Of a stretch of DNA of 64,000 nucleotides, positions 16,721 through 27,170 are shown piece by piece. Source of the stretch: Sporosarcina highlanderae (lineage in GTDB: Bacteria > Bacillota > Bacilli > Bacillales_A > Planococcaceae); contig NZ_JAROCC010000007.1 of the NCBI RefSeq assembly GCF_030433715.1, positions 122,587 through 186,586 of the forward strand. Reading direction: 5' to 3'. Both the position numbers and the translations under genes were made by a program. Numbering within the stretch: position 1 is the first letter of the stretch; each line of letters begins with the position of its first letter. A model generated the notes under the pieces. It had not been told where the DNA came from, searched no databases, and worked only from the letters and a program-made list of their open reading frames with translations.

Positions 16721-18829
16721 TTAATATTTGGATCTCATCAATCGTAGAGAGTTCAATACAACAATCACTGTCGCACCCATATCCGCAAATATCGCCATCC
16801 ATAACGTCAACCAACCTGGAATAATTAATAACAGGGCGATTAATTTAAGACCTAACGCGAATGAAACATTCTGCAAAATAATATTTAGCGTTTTACGGCT
16901 TAGACTGATTGTATAGGGTAGTTTCTCCAAATCATCAGCCATGAGGGCAATGTCTGCGGTTTCCAGAGCTGTATCAGTTCCAGCACCGCCCATTGCAATC
17001 CCCACAGTCGCACTCGCTAATGCAGGTGCATCATTGACACCGTCTCCGACCATCGCCACTTTTCCATATTGGTTGCGTAGAGATTTGATTGTATCTAGTT
17101 TGTCTTGTGGCATCAATTCCGCTTTCACTTCAGATAGACCTAGTTGGCTGCCGATAGCGTTTGCTGTAGCCTTGTTATCTCCAGTGAGCATAATTGCTTT
17201 TTGTATGCCTAATTCATATAACTTTTGAATAATTGTTAAGCTGCTTTGTCGCACTTGATCGGCGACCGCAATCAAGCCCTTCACATCATTTCCGACCCCT
17301 AACAACATAACTGTTTTACCCTCTTTTTGAAGTGTTTCAATTTGGAGCTCATATTGTTCAGGTAACATTGACAATTCACGGAACATATTCGGGCTTCCAA
17401 TCTGAACAAGTTCATTGTTAACAGTCGCTTTAGCACCTTTACCCGTTATTGATTGGAAATCATCGACAGGAACTAATGCCAAATTTAGTTTCTCTGCATT
17501 TCTAAAAATTGCAGATGCTAAAGGATGCTGTGAGAATTTCTCGACAGATGCAGAGTTACGCAGAATTTCATCAGAACTCATATCTGTCAATGGAACGATA
17601 TCCGTTACTTCCGGTGTACCTTGTGTCAATGTACCAGTCTTGTCAAATGCAACTACTTTCAAGCGCCCGGTTTCCTCTAAGTGAACTCCACCTTTTATTA
17701 GCACGCCATTCCGTGCAGCATTTCCAATCGCGGTCACAATTGCAACAGGAGTGGAAATGACCAACGCACATGGGCAACCTACAACAAGTACGACGAGTCC
17801 CCGATAAATCCATTCACTCCAAACGCCGCCTAAAAACATAGGAGGAATCACAATAATGAGAAAGGAGATAATCATTATTGCAGGAGTATAATATTTAGCG
17901 AATCTGTCTACAAACTGCTGTGAAGGAGCCTTTTCAGCTTGAGCTTCCTCTACTAAGTGGATAATCTTTGCGATAGTCGTATCCTCTACGCGTTTTGTCA
18001 CACGGACTTCCAATGAGCCTTCTTCATTGATTGTTCCGGCAAAAACTTCGTCGCCAGGAACTTTATGGACAGGAACAGATTCTCCGGTAATGGCAGCCTG
18101 ATTGATGGAGGAGCTTCCTTTTACGACTTCTCCATCCATTGCAATCTTCTGGCCGGGTTTTATGATCATTATATCGTCAATTTGAATCTCTTCAACATCG
18201 ATTTCAAATTCATTATTTCCACGCCTGATGATTGCTGTATTCGGTGCAATATCCATAAGGGAGCGGATGGAGTTTCGTGCTTTATCAATCGAATAACTTT
18301 CAAGCGCTTCACTTATAGCAAATAGGAAGACAACTACTGCACCTTCACCCCATTCTCCAATCAGGGCAGCGCCAATTACAGCAATCGTCATAAGGGTATT
18401 CATATCGAACTGCAATTTAGATAGATTGACGAGCCCTACCTTGAATAGATTATATCCTCCAACTAGAATTGCTGACGCAAAGAGAGCGATAGATAGCGCA
18501 TTGTCTTCTCCCTGATAAAACGTAGCGATATATCCTAGAATGAGCAGGAACAGTGATGCAACGGTCGTCTGATTCTCCCGTTTTTTCCAAAACGGCTCTT
18601 TTACTTCAACGACCCGTTGTTTTTCAGGATAAACTTTAATTCCATCAAAAGCGCCAGCTTTTTCCAATTGTTCTACCGAAGCATCGCCTACCACAGTTAT
18701 TTTAGAAGCACCAAAATTCAACTGGACATCCTCGACTGTATTAATTTCGCGAATGTTTTTTTCGAATTTAGCAGCGCAATTCGTACAGGATAGACCTTGC
18801 AGCCTATAAACGTTTTTTTCTGAACTCAT
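16721..18829 (-). CDS. cadA: Cd/Zn/Pb-exporting P-type ATPase CadA (P1B-2)
   Basis: 702 aa. One N-terminal HMA domain ([14 protein letters not shown]), TM segments, TGES, the transport motif CPC in GCPCALVIS (about residue 351), [32 protein letters not shown] and the C-terminal [16 protein letters not shown] helix. The latter, with CPCALVIS, is diagnostic for Zn/Cd/Pb rather than Cu pumps. Its ATG overlaps the cadC stop by 4 nt (ATGA), so the two are translationally coupled under the CadC operator. Confidence 0.96.
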   Translation of the reverse strand: MSSEKNVYRLQGLSCTNCAAKFEKNIREINTVEDVQLNFGASKITVVGDASVEQLEKAGAFDGIKVYPEKQRVVEVKEPFWKKRENQTTVASLFLLILGYIATFYQGEDNALSIALFASAILVGGYNLFKVGLVNLSKLQFDMNTLMTIAVIGAALIGEWGEGAVVVFLFAISEALESYSIDKARNSIRSLMDIAPNTAIIRRGNNEFEIDVEEIQIDDIMIIKPGQKIAMDGEVVKGSSSINQAAITGESVPVHKVPGDEVFAGTINEEGSLEVRVTKRVEDTTIAKIIHLVEEAQAEKAPSQQFVDRFAKYYTPAIMIISFLIIVIPPMFLGGVWSEWIYRGLVVLVVGCPCALVISTPVAIVTAIGNAARNGVLIKGGVHLEETGRLKVVAFDKTGTLTQGTPEVTDIVPLTDMSSDEILRNSASVEKFSQHPLASAIFRNAEKLNLALVPVDDFQSITGKGAKATVNNELVQIGSPNMFRELSMLPEQYELQIETLQKEGKTVMLLGVGNDVKGLIAVADQVRQSSLTIIQKLYELGIQKAIMLTGDNKATANAIGSQLGLSEVKAELMPQDKLDTIKSLRNQYGKVAMVGDGVNDAPALASATVGIAMGGAGTDTALETADIALMADDLEKLPYTISLSRKTLNIILQNVSFALGLKLIALLLIIPGWLTLWMAIFADMGATVIVVLNSLRLMRSKY

Positions 18830-19215
18830 TTAGACCATCCTTCCTTTGAATGTTCGAGCGCAATATTCACTAATTGATGGACATGTTCGTCAACCAATGA
18901 ATAGAAGACAAGCTTTCCTTTTTTCTTGGATGCGGTAATCCCCATGTCGCGTAAATAACGCAAATGGTGGGAGGCGTTTGCAGTTGATGTATTTAAGACA
19001 TTGGCAACATCACATACGCACATCTCCTCTTCAAGTGTTAGTGCATAGGCAACCTTCAAGCGATTGGCATCTGCGAGGGCTTTAAAAAGTAGCTCCACGC
19101 CACTGATTTCTTCAATTCGCTCACTCACGCGATTAACGACTGTTTCATGATAACAATATGTCTCACAAGAATCAGTAGTGGCGGAGTCAATTTGATCTTT
19201 CAATATTTCCGTCAT
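18826..19215 (-). CDS. cadC: Metal-responsive repressor CadC (ArsR/SmtB family)
   Basis: 129-aa winged-helix repressor. Both known metal sites are intact. The alpha3N Cd/Pb/Bi site has N-terminal Cys in SCETYC plus Cys-x-Cys in EEMCVCDV. The alpha5 Zn site has Asp and His in DEHVH plus His and Glu in ALEHSKE, with spacing identical to plasmid pI258 CadC (D-x-H-x10-H-x2-E). The recognition helix is [13 protein letters not shown]. It should derepress cadCA on Cd, Pb or Zn. Confidence 0.95.
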   Translation of the reverse strand: MTEILKDQIDSATTDSCETYCYHETVVNRVSERIEEISGVELLFKALADANRLKVAYALTLEEEMCVCDVANVLNTSTANASHHLRYLRDMGITASKKKGKLVFYSLVDEHVHQLVNIALEHSKEGWSK

Positions 19216-19228
19216 TTCTTCACCTCAT

Positions 19229-19281
19229 TCAAATATTCATTTGATTAACTATAGCATATGTAGCCGTTGGAATTTTGTCAA
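19229..19281 (-). promoter_or_regulatory. cadC promoter and CadC operator
   Basis: On the minus strand TTGACA (19276-19281), an exact 17-nt spacer and TATGCT (19253-19258) form a near-consensus promoter. Directly after it lies TCAAAT-GAAT-ATTTGA (19229-19244), a perfect 6-bp inverted repeat like known cad/SmtB operators. Repressor bound there would cover the transcription start. Confidence 0.88.
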
Positions 19282-19377
19282 TAATAATGTTCAAATGGCT
19301 ATTTTAATGAGTGGCTTTTCTGTTACAATTGTTTTGAATTAATGGCATTGCCAAAGTTGGCGGAAGGAAGGTTTGAG

Positions 19378-19941
19378 ATGAAGAGAATCATAAGTGCGAC
19401 ACTGATTTTATTATTTGCATTTTCATCCAGTGCCTATGCACATACAGGCTTAACGAGTTCGTCACCTGCTGATGGAGACGACATTAATGAAGACGTTTAT
19501 GAAATTGTATTGGAATTTAATACGAAAATTGAATTGACGAGTACAGTAAAAGTCTTCAATGTGAATAACGAAGAAATCGCCAGTAATACGCAAGTGAATG
19601 ACAATGTGATGACAAGCGGCTTCATGGAACCTTTAGAAAACGGTACATATACAGTGGAATGGAAGATTATTGGTGCAGATGGTCACCCGATACAGGGAAC
19701 TTATTCATTCAAGGTAAATCAAGAAGAAATAAATGATCCCGCTGTCTCTGGAGAATCTGGAGAAACAACTGATGCACCTACGGAAGAGCCAGTAGAAGAG
19801 CCAGTAGAAGAGCCAGTAGAGCAGCCGGTTGAAATCCATTCAAAAATAGCTTCAAATGATATTCTAGTTGTAATTCTTGTCATTTTATTCACTTTGGCCG
19901 GTGGATTTTTTGGCTGGATAATAGGAAGAAGGCAAAAGTAA
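19378..19941 (+). CDS. copC: CopC-domain copper-binding protein, membrane-anchored
   Basis: 187 aa. The signal peptide ends AYA, leaving mature His at the N-terminus (HTGLTSSSPADG), the first Cu(II) ligand of CopC. GADGHPIQGTYSF carries the second site. A (EEPV) repeat linker and a C-terminal TM helix with a basic tail (GRRQK) follow. The ATG at 19378 has GGAAGGAAGG upstream. The next gene, copD, begins on the base after the stop; in B. subtilis YcnJ the two domains are fused. Probably divergent from cadC but under its own promoter. Confidence 0.9.
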   Translation: MKRIISATLILLFAFSSSAYAHTGLTSSSPADGDDINEDVYEIVLEFNTKIELTSTVKVFNVNNEEIASNTQVNDNVMTSGFMEPLENGTYTVEWKIIGADGHPIQGTYSFKVNQEEINDPAVSGESGETTDAPTEEPVEEPVEEPVEQPVEIHSKIASNDILVVILVILFTLAGGFFGWIIGRRQK

Positions 19942-21036
19942 ATGGTTTGGATTTATCTTTCTGAAAGTCTATTGTATCTCTGTTTTTCGTTATTGATGGG
20001 TGCATTTATCATTCAATTCATCCCGGACCGGTTGAGACCAACTATTCATATCCCAAAACGGTTAATTCAATTGTCGGTTTTAGGAGTTGTGTTCTTTTCG
20101 GTTGCACCAGTCATAAGGGTTATTCTATTTCTTTATGAGGATATAGGCCTGTTCGCTACGATGGAAAGCGTTCTAAGTGGATTTGAAGTCGGGAAGGCTT
20201 GGAATCTTACGGTCATACTTGTAATTTTCTTTTACCTATTCGTTTCGTTGTTCCCGGTATTGAAAAGCAAATTGCTATCCGGTATTGCTCTCGCTTTCAC
20301 TCTTGTCCTGCTTTTAGCATTGGGCTGGGCTAGTCACGCAGCTTCACTTACCGTATGGAGTGGATTCGTCTTCCATTCATTGCACTTTCTGGCCGTTACG
20401 GTATGGATCGGGATCCTTCTTATCGTCGGTTGGTGTTCAAAAGACCAAGAGAATTGGCTTTCTTACTTAAAGTGGTTTACCCCTTTGGCAATCGTATGTT
20501 TTCTTACAATTGCGGGAACTGGATTATTCCTTATGACATTGGTAATTGGTGTGAAGGAATATGGGGACGCTTGGATGGTACCGTATGGACAAGCCCTATT
20601 GATGAAGCACCTGACAATCATTCCAGTTTTGTTTTTTGCATTTATAAACGGATTTTGGATCAGACGCAAATTGAAACAGCAAGAGCAAATCAACCCAATA
20701 GCATGGTTGAAGTTCGAAAGCATTCTCCTATTCTTTACGTTTGTTTCGACCGGCGTCCTGGGGCAACAGGAGCCTCCTCATAGTATTGAGATTACGCTCG
20801 CGGGTAGTGGCCCCTCAGCTATCTTCGATTATTTCTATTCAGGGGTCATTGATCCTTCAATGAGTTTGCAATTCGGGTTGAATACTATAAATTTATTGTT
20901 CTTTATCGTAGCGATTATTTTTACGTGGCTTATCATGTACAGCTTTAGGAAAAAGACGCCTGCAGTAGTTCCTTTTTTCATGGGAATGTTCTGTGTCCTA
21001 TCTCTATATTTCGGGTTACTGGCTAGCATTCAATAA
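19942..21036 (+). CDS. copD: CopD-family copper transport membrane protein
   Basis: 364 aa, about eight hydrophobic helices. Conserved intramembrane His appear in WASHAASLTVWSGFVFHSLHFLAV and in LLMKHLTIIP, as in CopD/YcnJ proteins that are proposed to move copper inwards. It starts immediately after the copC stop, so the pair is an operon. Import alongside so many exporters is a known paradox of cop loci; here it may supply copper for cuproenzymes. Confidence 0.88.
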   Translation: MVWIYLSESLLYLCFSLLMGAFIIQFIPDRLRPTIHIPKRLIQLSVLGVVFFSVAPVIRVILFLYEDIGLFATMESVLSGFEVGKAWNLTVILVIFFYLFVSLFPVLKSKLLSGIALAFTLVLLLALGWASHAASLTVWSGFVFHSLHFLAVTVWIGILLIVGWCSKDQENWLSYLKWFTPLAIVCFLTIAGTGLFLMTLVIGVKEYGDAWMVPYGQALLMKHLTIIPVLFFAFINGFWIRRKLKQQEQINPIAWLKFESILLFFTFVSTGVLGQQEPPHSIEITLAGSGPSAIFDYFYSGVIDPSMSLQFGLNTINLLFFIVAIIFTWLIMYSFRKKTPAVVPFFMGMFCVLSLYFGLLASIQ

Positions 21037-21061
21037 ACAAATAAAAGAGAAGAGGTATTAG

Positions 21062-21736
21062 ATGAAACAGAATAAGAGTTCAAATATGAAATTTGCAGTT
21101 ATTATCACACTCGTGGCAGTAGCATTATTGGCGGCAATAGCTGTATTCAGCAACAAGCAGGAATCCCCTACAACCGAAATAAAACAAATTGATGTAACTG
21201 GACAGCCCTTGTTCGGAGAGGAAGATGCCCCTGTGACGGTAGTGGAATTCGGTGATTTTAAATGCCCTGCATGTAAAGCTTGGGGTGAAAGGGTCTATCC
21301 GGCATTAGTTAAGGATTATATTGAAACAGGTAAAGTGAAATTTTCTTTTGTCAACGTATTATTCCACGGTGAAGAATCGACTTTAGGCTCGATTGCCGCT
21401 GAATCGGTTTTTGAGCGTAATCCTGAGGTGTATTGGGATTTCCACCAAGCCTTGTTTGATGCGCAGCCTGTTGAAGATCATGACGCCTTATGGATAACAC
21501 CTGAAAGAATACTCGAAATTGCAAGTGGGTTTTCTGAAATTGATCAAACGCTTTTAAAAGAAGACATGGAACAGCAAGCGACTATGGAAAGCGTTAAGAT
21601 TGATGAAGAATTAGTACAAGAAGCTGGCGTTGCAATGACTCCGACGATTGTCATAAACGGGAAAGTAATGGAAGATCCTTTTGATTATGAAGCCATTAAG
21701 GCGGCAATAGAACAAGAAATTAAGGATGAAAACTGA
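21062..21736 (+). CDS. bdbD: DsbA-like thiol-disulfide oxidoreductase (BdbD family)
   Basis: 224 aa with an N-terminal membrane anchor (about residues 10-28) and a DsbA thioredoxin fold. The fold has the CPAC active site (FKCPACKAW, about residue 70) and the cis-Pro loop MTPTIVING. It oxidises Cys pairs in exported proteins. The stop overlaps the bdbC start by one base, and it lies 25 nt after copD, making one copC-copD-bdbD-bdbC unit. Confidence 0.92.
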   Translation: MKQNKSSNMKFAVIITLVAVALLAAIAVFSNKQESPTTEIKQIDVTGQPLFGEEDAPVTVVEFGDFKCPACKAWGERVYPALVKDYIETGKVKFSFVNVLFHGEESTLGSIAAESVFERNPEVYWDFHQALFDAQPVEDHDALWITPERILEIASGFSEIDQTLLKEDMEQQATMESVKIDEELVQEAGVAMTPTIVINGKVMEDPFDYEAIKAAIEQEIKDEN

Positions 21737-22179
21737 TGGAGAATACAGGAAGTCATGCCAAGCAGCAAGGTTATCTATTATATATTGCATGGGTTGTCTC
21801 ATTAATTGCCATGTTAGGAAGCCTGTACTTCAGTGAAATCAAAGGATATATTCCATGTGAATTATGTTGGTATCAGCGTATTCTTATGTACCCCCTTACT
21901 TTGATATTGGGGATAGGGACTTTCCAGAATGACATTAGCGTTAAAAAGTTCGTGCTTCCGTTATCAATAGTTGGGGGAAGCATATCGTTCATGCATTATT
22001 TAGAGCAGAAGATACCTGGCTTTGGAGGAATCAAGCCTTGTGTGAGTGGTGTACCTTGTAATGCCCAATATATAAATTGGTTTGGATTTGTTACAATACC
22101 ATTTTTGGCGTTAGTTGCATTTGTGATTATTGCCTGCTGTATGATATTAATTCAACAACCAAAGAAGTCAATAAAGTAA
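21736..22179 (+). CDS. bdbC: DsbB-like quinone:thiol oxidoreductase (BdbC family)
   Basis: 147 aa, four TM helices. CELCWYQR (first Cys pair) and CVSGVPC (second loop pair) are the DsbB/BdbC redox centres that reoxidise BdbD and pass electrons to quinone. Immediately coupled to bdbD. Confidence 0.94.
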   Translation: MENTGSHAKQQGYLLYIAWVVSLIAMLGSLYFSEIKGYIPCELCWYQRILMYPLTLILGIGTFQNDISVKKFVLPLSIVGGSISFMHYLEQKIPGFGGIKPCVSGVPCNAQYINWFGFVTIPFLALVAFVIIACCMILIQQPKKSIK

Positions 22180-22191
22180 TAAAAATATTTT

Positions 22192-22243
22192 AGAAGCCAA
22201 AGAAATCAACGAAGCAAAGTTGTCATTCCTCTGGCTTCTTTGT
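22192..22243 (+). terminator. Terminator-like hairpin after bdbC
   Basis: AGAAGCCA (22192-22199) pairs with TGGCTTCT (22232-22239) across a large loop, followed by TTG. Moderate quality. Confidence 0.55.
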
Positions 22244-22275
22244 TATATAAAAAACTTTTTAAAGGGGAGAAAATT

Positions 22276-23322
22276 ATGCGGTATGGGACCATTGTTATCG
22301 GGGGAGGTCAAGCTGGACTGGCGATGGGATATTATTTAAAGCAAAGCAATGAAAGCTTCTTAATTTTGGATAAAGGGCAGGAGTTGGGTGAAGTATGGAA
22401 AGACAGATACGACTCCTTACAGTTGTTTACTCCCAGGATGTATAGTTCATTGCCTGGTCTTATCCTGGAAGGAAAACAGCATGGGTTTCCTTCGAAGGAT
22501 GAAATTGCGGATTACTTGAAGCGCTATGCAGAAGCGTTTGCTTTGCCAGTAGCATTGAATACCCAAGTTCTGTCCGTAACAAGAAATGAAATGGGGTTTT
22601 GTGTAGAAACAACAAAAGGTATATTCTATGCGTTAAAAGTTGTTGTCGCCACCGGACCATTTCAAACAAAAAGGATTCCCGCATTTGCGAGTTCACTTAG
22701 TGAAGATGTCTTGCAACTGCATTCATCTGAATATAAGAACCCTGGTCAGCTTAAACAAGGAAATGTACTTGTTGTAGGAGGCGGTAATAGCGGGGCTCAA
22801 ATAGCAGTTGAATTGTCAGAGCTGCGAGAAACGTATTTAGCCATAAGTAAAAAGCCAAGTTATTTCCCATTAACGATTAGTGGAAAGAGTGTGTTTTGGT
22901 GGTTGGATAAATTGGGAATACTTAAAGTGAGAAACACATCAATCATTGGGAATTTAATACAGAAAAAGGGTGACCCTCTCTTTGGGAGTGAATTAAAAAA
23001 TGCCATAAGAAACCTGTCAGTGACGTTAAAGGGAAGGGTTGTAAATGGCAAGGATGAGCAAATCATATTCGACGATTCAACTACCCTTGAAGTGAATAAT
23101 ATTATTTGGGCAACTGGTTTCCAACAAAAGTATGACTGGATACAAGTGGATGGGGTGTTTGATCAGCAGGATAAAATCATTCACAACAGGGGGATTAGCC
23201 CGGTAAAAGGTCTTTACTTTTTAGGTTTACCATGGCAATCACGAAGGGGATCTTCTTTGCTTCAGGGAGTAGGTTACGACGCTAAGTACATCATTGAACA
23301 TATGAAAACGACAACTATGTAG
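22276..23322 (+). CDS. czcO: Flavin-dependent NAD(P)H oxidoreductase, CzcO-like
   Basis: 348 aa. An FAD-binding GGGQAGLAMGY at the N-terminus and a second nucleotide-binding GGGNSGAQIAVEL at about residue 172 give the two-Rossmann layout of the FMO/CzcO family, ending with WATGFQQ and GVGYDA motifs. In B. subtilis a protein of this type (formerly TrkA, now CzcO) is paired with CzcD, exactly as here. The ATG at 22276 follows AAAGGGGAG. The biochemical reaction is not known. Confidence 0.85.
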   Translation: MRYGTIVIGGGQAGLAMGYYLKQSNESFLILDKGQELGEVWKDRYDSLQLFTPRMYSSLPGLILEGKQHGFPSKDEIADYLKRYAEAFALPVALNTQVLSVTRNEMGFCVETTKGIFYALKVVVATGPFQTKRIPAFASSLSEDVLQLHSSEYKNPGQLKQGNVLVVGGGNSGAQIAVELSELRETYLAISKKPSYFPLTISGKSVFWWLDKLGILKVRNTSIIGNLIQKKGDPLFGSELKNAIRNLSVTLKGRVVNGKDEQIIFDDSTTLEVNNIIWATGFQQKYDWIQVDGVFDQQDKIIHNRGISPVKGLYFLGLPWQSRRGSSLLQGVGYDAKYIIEHMKTTTM

Positions 23323-23335
23323 AGGGGATACTTGA

Positions 23336-24241
23336 ATGGGGAATCACCAACATAACCACTTTGCAGAACAACGGGAAAGTAACAAACGCGGTCTCATTAT
23401 TGCCTTGTCCATTACGACGCTCATCATGCTTTTGGAGTTTTTCGGTGGGCTTTTCACAAATAGTTTAGCCCTGCTGTCAGATAGTGGTCATATGCTCTCT
23501 GATGCAAGCTCGATGGCTTTAAGTCTTGTGGCCATTTGGTTTGCCAGCAGGCCGCCATCGCCAAGTAAGACGTACGGGTATTATCGTTTTGAAATTCTAA
23601 CTGCTTTATTTAATGGCGTTACGTTATTTGTGATTGCCGGGTTTATCGTCAAAGAAGCAATTCAGCGTTTTAGTGATCCACCGACAGTTGCAAGTGGAAC
23701 TATGATGATGATTGCATTCATCGGGTTAGTCGCTAATGTTATTAGTGCAGTGACTCTATTAAAGAAAGCGGATGTAAAAGGGAATATTAATTTAAAGAGT
23801 GCGTATATACACATAATTGGTGACGCTTTAGGTTCGGTTGGTGCCATATTGGCTGGTCTATTCATGCTCTTGTTTGACTGGTATATTGCAGATCCGATTA
23901 TCTCTGTGATAGTCGCATTATTGATTTTGAAAAGTGCATGGGGAGTTCTTAAACAAAGTATTCATATTTTGATGGAAGGGTCACCGCTGACGATTAATAA
24001 AGAAGAAGTTATAGCTGAATTAGAAGGTATTGAAGGAGTGAATAATGTTCATGATCTACATGTTTGGACAATTACGTCAGGTCTAGATACATTTAGCTGT
24101 CATATTCTAATTGACGAGGATAAAGAAGAACAAATAATTCTTCAACAAGCAATCAATTTAATCCGTGACAACTACAAAATTGAACATACTACCATTCAAA
24201 TTGAAAAATCAAACCTTCAACATCAAGAATTGAATATATAA
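23336..24241 (+). CDS. czcD: Cation diffusion facilitator CzcD (Zn/Co/Cd efflux)
   Basis: 301 aa. Six TM helices with the CDF metal-site motifs HxxxD in SGHMLSDASS (TM2) and in HIIGDALGS (TM5), a His-rich N-terminus (NHQHNHF) and a C-terminal cytoplasmic domain (VNNVHDLHVWTITSG). It exchanges Zn, Co or Cd for protons. It lies 13 nt after the czcO-like gene. Confidence 0.94.
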   Translation: MGNHQHNHFAEQRESNKRGLIIALSITTLIMLLEFFGGLFTNSLALLSDSGHMLSDASSMALSLVAIWFASRPPSPSKTYGYYRFEILTALFNGVTLFVIAGFIVKEAIQRFSDPPTVASGTMMMIAFIGLVANVISAVTLLKKADVKGNINLKSAYIHIIGDALGSVGAILAGLFMLLFDWYIADPIISVIVALLILKSAWGVLKQSIHILMEGSPLTINKEEVIAELEGIEGVNNVHDLHVWTITSGLDTFSCHILIDEDKEEQIILQQAINLIRDNYKIEHTTIQIEKSNLQHQELNI

Positions 24242-24308
24242 TAGAGCCGGCATAAATTAAGCTGAATACCCATATAAACATAGTGACAAACTATAAAAGG
24301 ATGGTTAA

Positions 24309-25031
24309 TTGACTCATGCATGGTTTATCGGTTTTTTATCAACTTTTGTCGGAATTGGTACGGGCGGTCTAATCGCAAGATTTATAAATGGTTTTAAGAA
24401 AAGTATTGGTACTATCTACGGGTTATGCACGGGAATGATCTTAGGATTAATCAGTTTTGAAATCGTGCCGGAAGCTTTACAACTTGGCAATTGGATGTTT
24501 TTCTTATTTGGTTTCCTAGCTGGGATTTTGTTATTCAAGCTTCTACATATCGGGTTCCATGATAACTCTGGTACTTCTAAAGGTTTACACAAATATCATA
24601 ATAAAAGGTTAGGCTTTTTCTTGGCCCTGATTATCTCTATCCATAATCTTCCCATGGGAATTGTTCTCGGTGCCGGTGACGAATCTGAATTAAGTATAGC
24701 TCTATTGCAGGCATTAATATTGCACAATGTACCCGAAGGTATGATCCTATTTACGCCATTATTTATCGCAGGATTTAGTACATATATGTTATTCTTTATA
24801 TCGATTATCGTCGCTGTTCCTGTTGGGATTGGTGCTTTCATTGGTGAATTGATCGGAATGCAAAACCAACTTTTATGGGGGTTCCTTATAAGTTTAACTG
24901 TAGGAACTATTTACATGGTTGCTATCAAGGAAATCCTGACTGAATCAACCAGGCAATCATCAAATATCTATAGCTTACTGACTGCATTAATTGGTTTTTG
25001 TCTGATGGGTGCCTATCTGATTTATTTTTAA
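24309..25031 (+). CDS. ZIP-family divalent metal permease
   Basis: 240 aa, seven or eight hydrophobic helices. The two ZIP signature helices are present: SIHNLPMGIVLGAG and LHNVPEGMILFTP, whose His/Asn/Glu form the binuclear metal site. A His-containing loop (LHIGFHDN...LHKYHNK) separates the halves. The TTG at 24309 is chosen because AAAGGATGG lies just upstream. ZIP proteins usually import Zn; next to CzcD it may balance efflux or work in reverse. Confidence 0.85.
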   Translation: MTHAWFIGFLSTFVGIGTGGLIARFINGFKKSIGTIYGLCTGMILGLISFEIVPEALQLGNWMFFLFGFLAGILLFKLLHIGFHDNSGTSKGLHKYHNKRLGFFLALIISIHNLPMGIVLGAGDESELSIALLQALILHNVPEGMILFTPLFIAGFSTYMLFFISIIVAVPVGIGAFIGELIGMQNQLLWGFLISLTVGTIYMVAIKEILTESTRQSSNIYSLLTALIGFCLMGAYLIYF

Positions 25032-25067
25032 GAACGATGTAAGATGTGCATTGTACTCGACTATTAT

Positions 25068-25099
25068 TTGACCCTGTACTTTGGTACAGGGTTTATACT
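25068..25099 (+). promoter_or_regulatory. merR promoter with MerR operator dyad
   Basis: TTGACC (25068-25073) and TATACT (25094-25099) are separated by 20 nt, the over-long spacer typical of MerR promoters. CCCTGTAC (25072-25079) and GTACAGGG (25084-25091) form a perfect 8-bp dyad with a TTTG centre between the two boxes. Hg-bound MerR would untwist the spacer and activate merR-merA. Confidence 0.92.
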
Positions 25100-25117
25100 G
25101 CGTATGAGGTGAATTTT

Positions 25118-25513
25118 ATGTATCATATTGGAGAGCTGGCGGAAAAATGTAACGTCAATAAAGAAACCATTCGGTATTATGAACGATTAGGATTAATTCC
25201 GGAACCGTCTCGTACAGAGTCAGGATATAGGATATATACAGAACGAAGCGTTGATCGATTAAATTTCATTAAACGCATCCAGGAATTAGGTTTTACTTTA
25301 AAGGAAATTGATAAGCTTTTAGGTGTAGTCGATCGTGATGAAACCAAGTGCCAGGGTATGTATGATTTCACTACCAATAAGATAGATGATATTCAAAAGA
25401 AAATTCAAGATCTTGAAAGAATAGAACAAATGCTTATCGATTTAAAAGAAAGATGTCCTGAAAACAAAGATATTTATGAATGCCCTATTATTGAAACTTT
25501 ACAAGAAATTTAA
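25118..25513 (+). CDS. merR: Mercury-responsive regulator MerR
   Basis: 131 aa. MerR winged HTH ([24 protein letters not shown]). The three Hg(II)-binding Cys are in place: TKCQG at the start of the dimer helix and [12 protein letters not shown] with the diagnostic C-x8-C spacing. AGGTG precedes the ATG at 25118; the frame is open further upstream across the operator, which rules those starts out. It autoregulates from the dyad and activates merA 17 nt downstream. Confidence 0.95.
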   Translation: MYHIGELAEKCNVNKETIRYYERLGLIPEPSRTESGYRIYTERSVDRLNFIKRIQELGFTLKEIDKLLGVVDRDETKCQGMYDFTTNKIDDIQKKIQDLERIEQMLIDLKERCPENKDIYECPIIETLQEI

Positions 25514-25529
25514 TAACGGAGGAATAGTA

Positions 25530-27170
25530 TTGAAAAGATATCGGATGAACATACAAGGAATGACTTGCACAGGTTGTGAGCATCATGTTTCAGCTGCCTT
25601 GGAAAATATAGGTGCAAGGTGTATTGAAGTTGATTTTCGCCGTGAGGAAGCTGTATTTGAGCTTCATAATGATGTAGAAGTTGCATTTGCAAAAAACGCG
25701 ATTGCTGAAGCTGGCTACCAACCAATTGATGTCAAAGTTATTAAGTCACGTGTAAAAGAGGGCATAAATGATGGATATGACTATGACTACATAATTATTG
25801 GTTCTGGTGCAGCGGCCTTTTCATCTGCCATTGAAGCTGTGGGGTATGGCGCAAAAGTTGCGATGATAGAACGTGGGACAGTGGGGGGGACATGCGTTAA
25901 TATCGGATGTGTTCCATCTAAAACCTTGCTACAGGCAGGTGAAATCAATCGTTTAGCAAAAAATAATCCATTTACAGGATTACAAACTACAGCAAAAAAT
26001 ATTGATTTCGCCTCATTAGTAAAACAAAAAGATGAATTAGTAAATACACTTCGCAATGAAAAATATACGAATTTAATTGACGATTACGGTTTTGAACTAA
26101 TAAATGGTGAAGCGAAATTTATTAATGAGAATACAGTTGAAGTGCTTGGCAACCGAATAACTGCAAAGCGATTTTTAATAGCTACTGGGGCTTCTCCATC
26201 TGTGCCTATTATTCCCGGCCTAGGTGAAGTAGAGTATTTAACAAGCACTACGTTACTTGAATTAAAGAAAGTCCCAAAGCGGCTCACGGTGCTTGGTTCT
26301 GGATATATAGGATTGGAATTAGGACAGCTATTTCATAATCTAGGCGTAGAAGTAACTTTGATACAAAGAAGCGAGCGTCTTTTAAAAGAATACGATCCTG
26401 AAATTTCAGAAGCGATTGTTAAGGCGTTAACAAAACAGGGGATTAATTTAGTTACCGGGGCAACCTACGAACGCGTAGAACAAGTTGGCGACATTAAAAA
26501 AGTTTTTGTAGAAATAAATGGTGAAAAGCGAATCATTGAAGCGGAGCAATTGCTTGTAGCAACAGGAAGAAAACCAAATACAGAATCACTTAACTTAGAT
26601 GCTGCAGGTGTTGACGTTGGAGCTCGCGGCGAAATCATTATTGATGAATATTCGAAAACGACTAATTCCAAAATTTACGCTGCTGGGGATGTAACGCATG
26701 GTCCTCAATTTGTTTATGTAGCTGCTTATCAAGGTGGACTTGCTGCACGTAATGCAATTGGGAGACTCAATGAAAGGGTGAATTTAGACGTTGTTCCAGC
26801 TGTCACATTTACTAATCCTTCGATTGCAACGGTTGGATTAACTGAACAGCAAGCAAAAGTGAAAGGACATGAGGTTAAAACGTCAGTCTTGCCATTAGAT
26901 GCCGTACCTAGGGCCCTCGTTAATCGAGAAACAGCAGGTGTTATTAAATTAGTGGCAGATGCAAAAACATTACAGGTTTTAGGCGTTCATATCGTTTCGG
27001 AAAACGCTGGTGAAGTAATCTATGCGGCAACATTAGCGGTGAAATTCGGATTGACAGTAGAAAATCTACGAGAAACGCTTGCTCCTTATTTAACAATGGC
27101 AGAAGGATTGAAATTGGCTGCCCTTACGTTCGATAAAGATGTATCTAAATTATCATGTTGTGCTGGATAG
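25530..27170 (+). CDS. merA: Mercuric reductase MerA
   Basis: 546 aa. An N-terminal HMA domain (GMTCTGC), the FAD site [13 protein letters not shown], the redox-active [13 protein letters not shown], the NAD(P)H domain ([11 protein letters not shown]), the C-terminal dimerisation domain and the terminal vicinal Cys pair in SCCAG are all present. It reduces Hg(II) to volatile Hg(0) with NADPH. The TTG at 25530 follows GGAGG at the right distance; the frame overlaps merR further upstream but without a ribosome site. No merT, merP or merB is seen nearby. Confidence 0.97.
   Translation: MKRYRMNIQGMTCTGCEHHVSAALENIGARCIEVDFRREEAVFELHNDVEVAFAKNAIAEAGYQPIDVKVIKSRVKEGINDGYDYDYIIIGSGAAAFSSAIEAVGYGAKVAMIERGTVGGTCVNIGCVPSKTLLQAGEINRLAKNNPFTGLQTTAKNIDFASLVKQKDELVNTLRNEKYTNLIDDYGFELINGEAKFINENTVEVLGNRITAKRFLIATGASPSVPIIPGLGEVEYLTSTTLLELKKVPKRLTVLGSGYIGLELGQLFHNLGVEVTLIQRSERLLKEYDPEISEAIVKALTKQGINLVTGATYERVEQVGDIKKVFVEINGEKRIIEAEQLLVATGRKPNTESLNLDAAGVDVGARGEIIIDEYSKTTNSKIYAAGDVTHGPQFVYVAAYQGGLAARNAIGRLNERVNLDVVPAVTFTNPSIATVGLTEQQAKVKGHEVKTSVLPLDAVPRALVNRETAGVIKLVADAKTLQVLGVHIVSENAGEVIYAATLAVKFGLTVENLRETLAPYLTMAEGLKLAALTFDKDVSKLSCCAG

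Noticed and set aside
24309..25031. ZIP permease as part of the mer operon
   Set aside because: It lies upstream of the MerR promoter on the same strand, so it is not under the dyad; a mercury role is unsupported.
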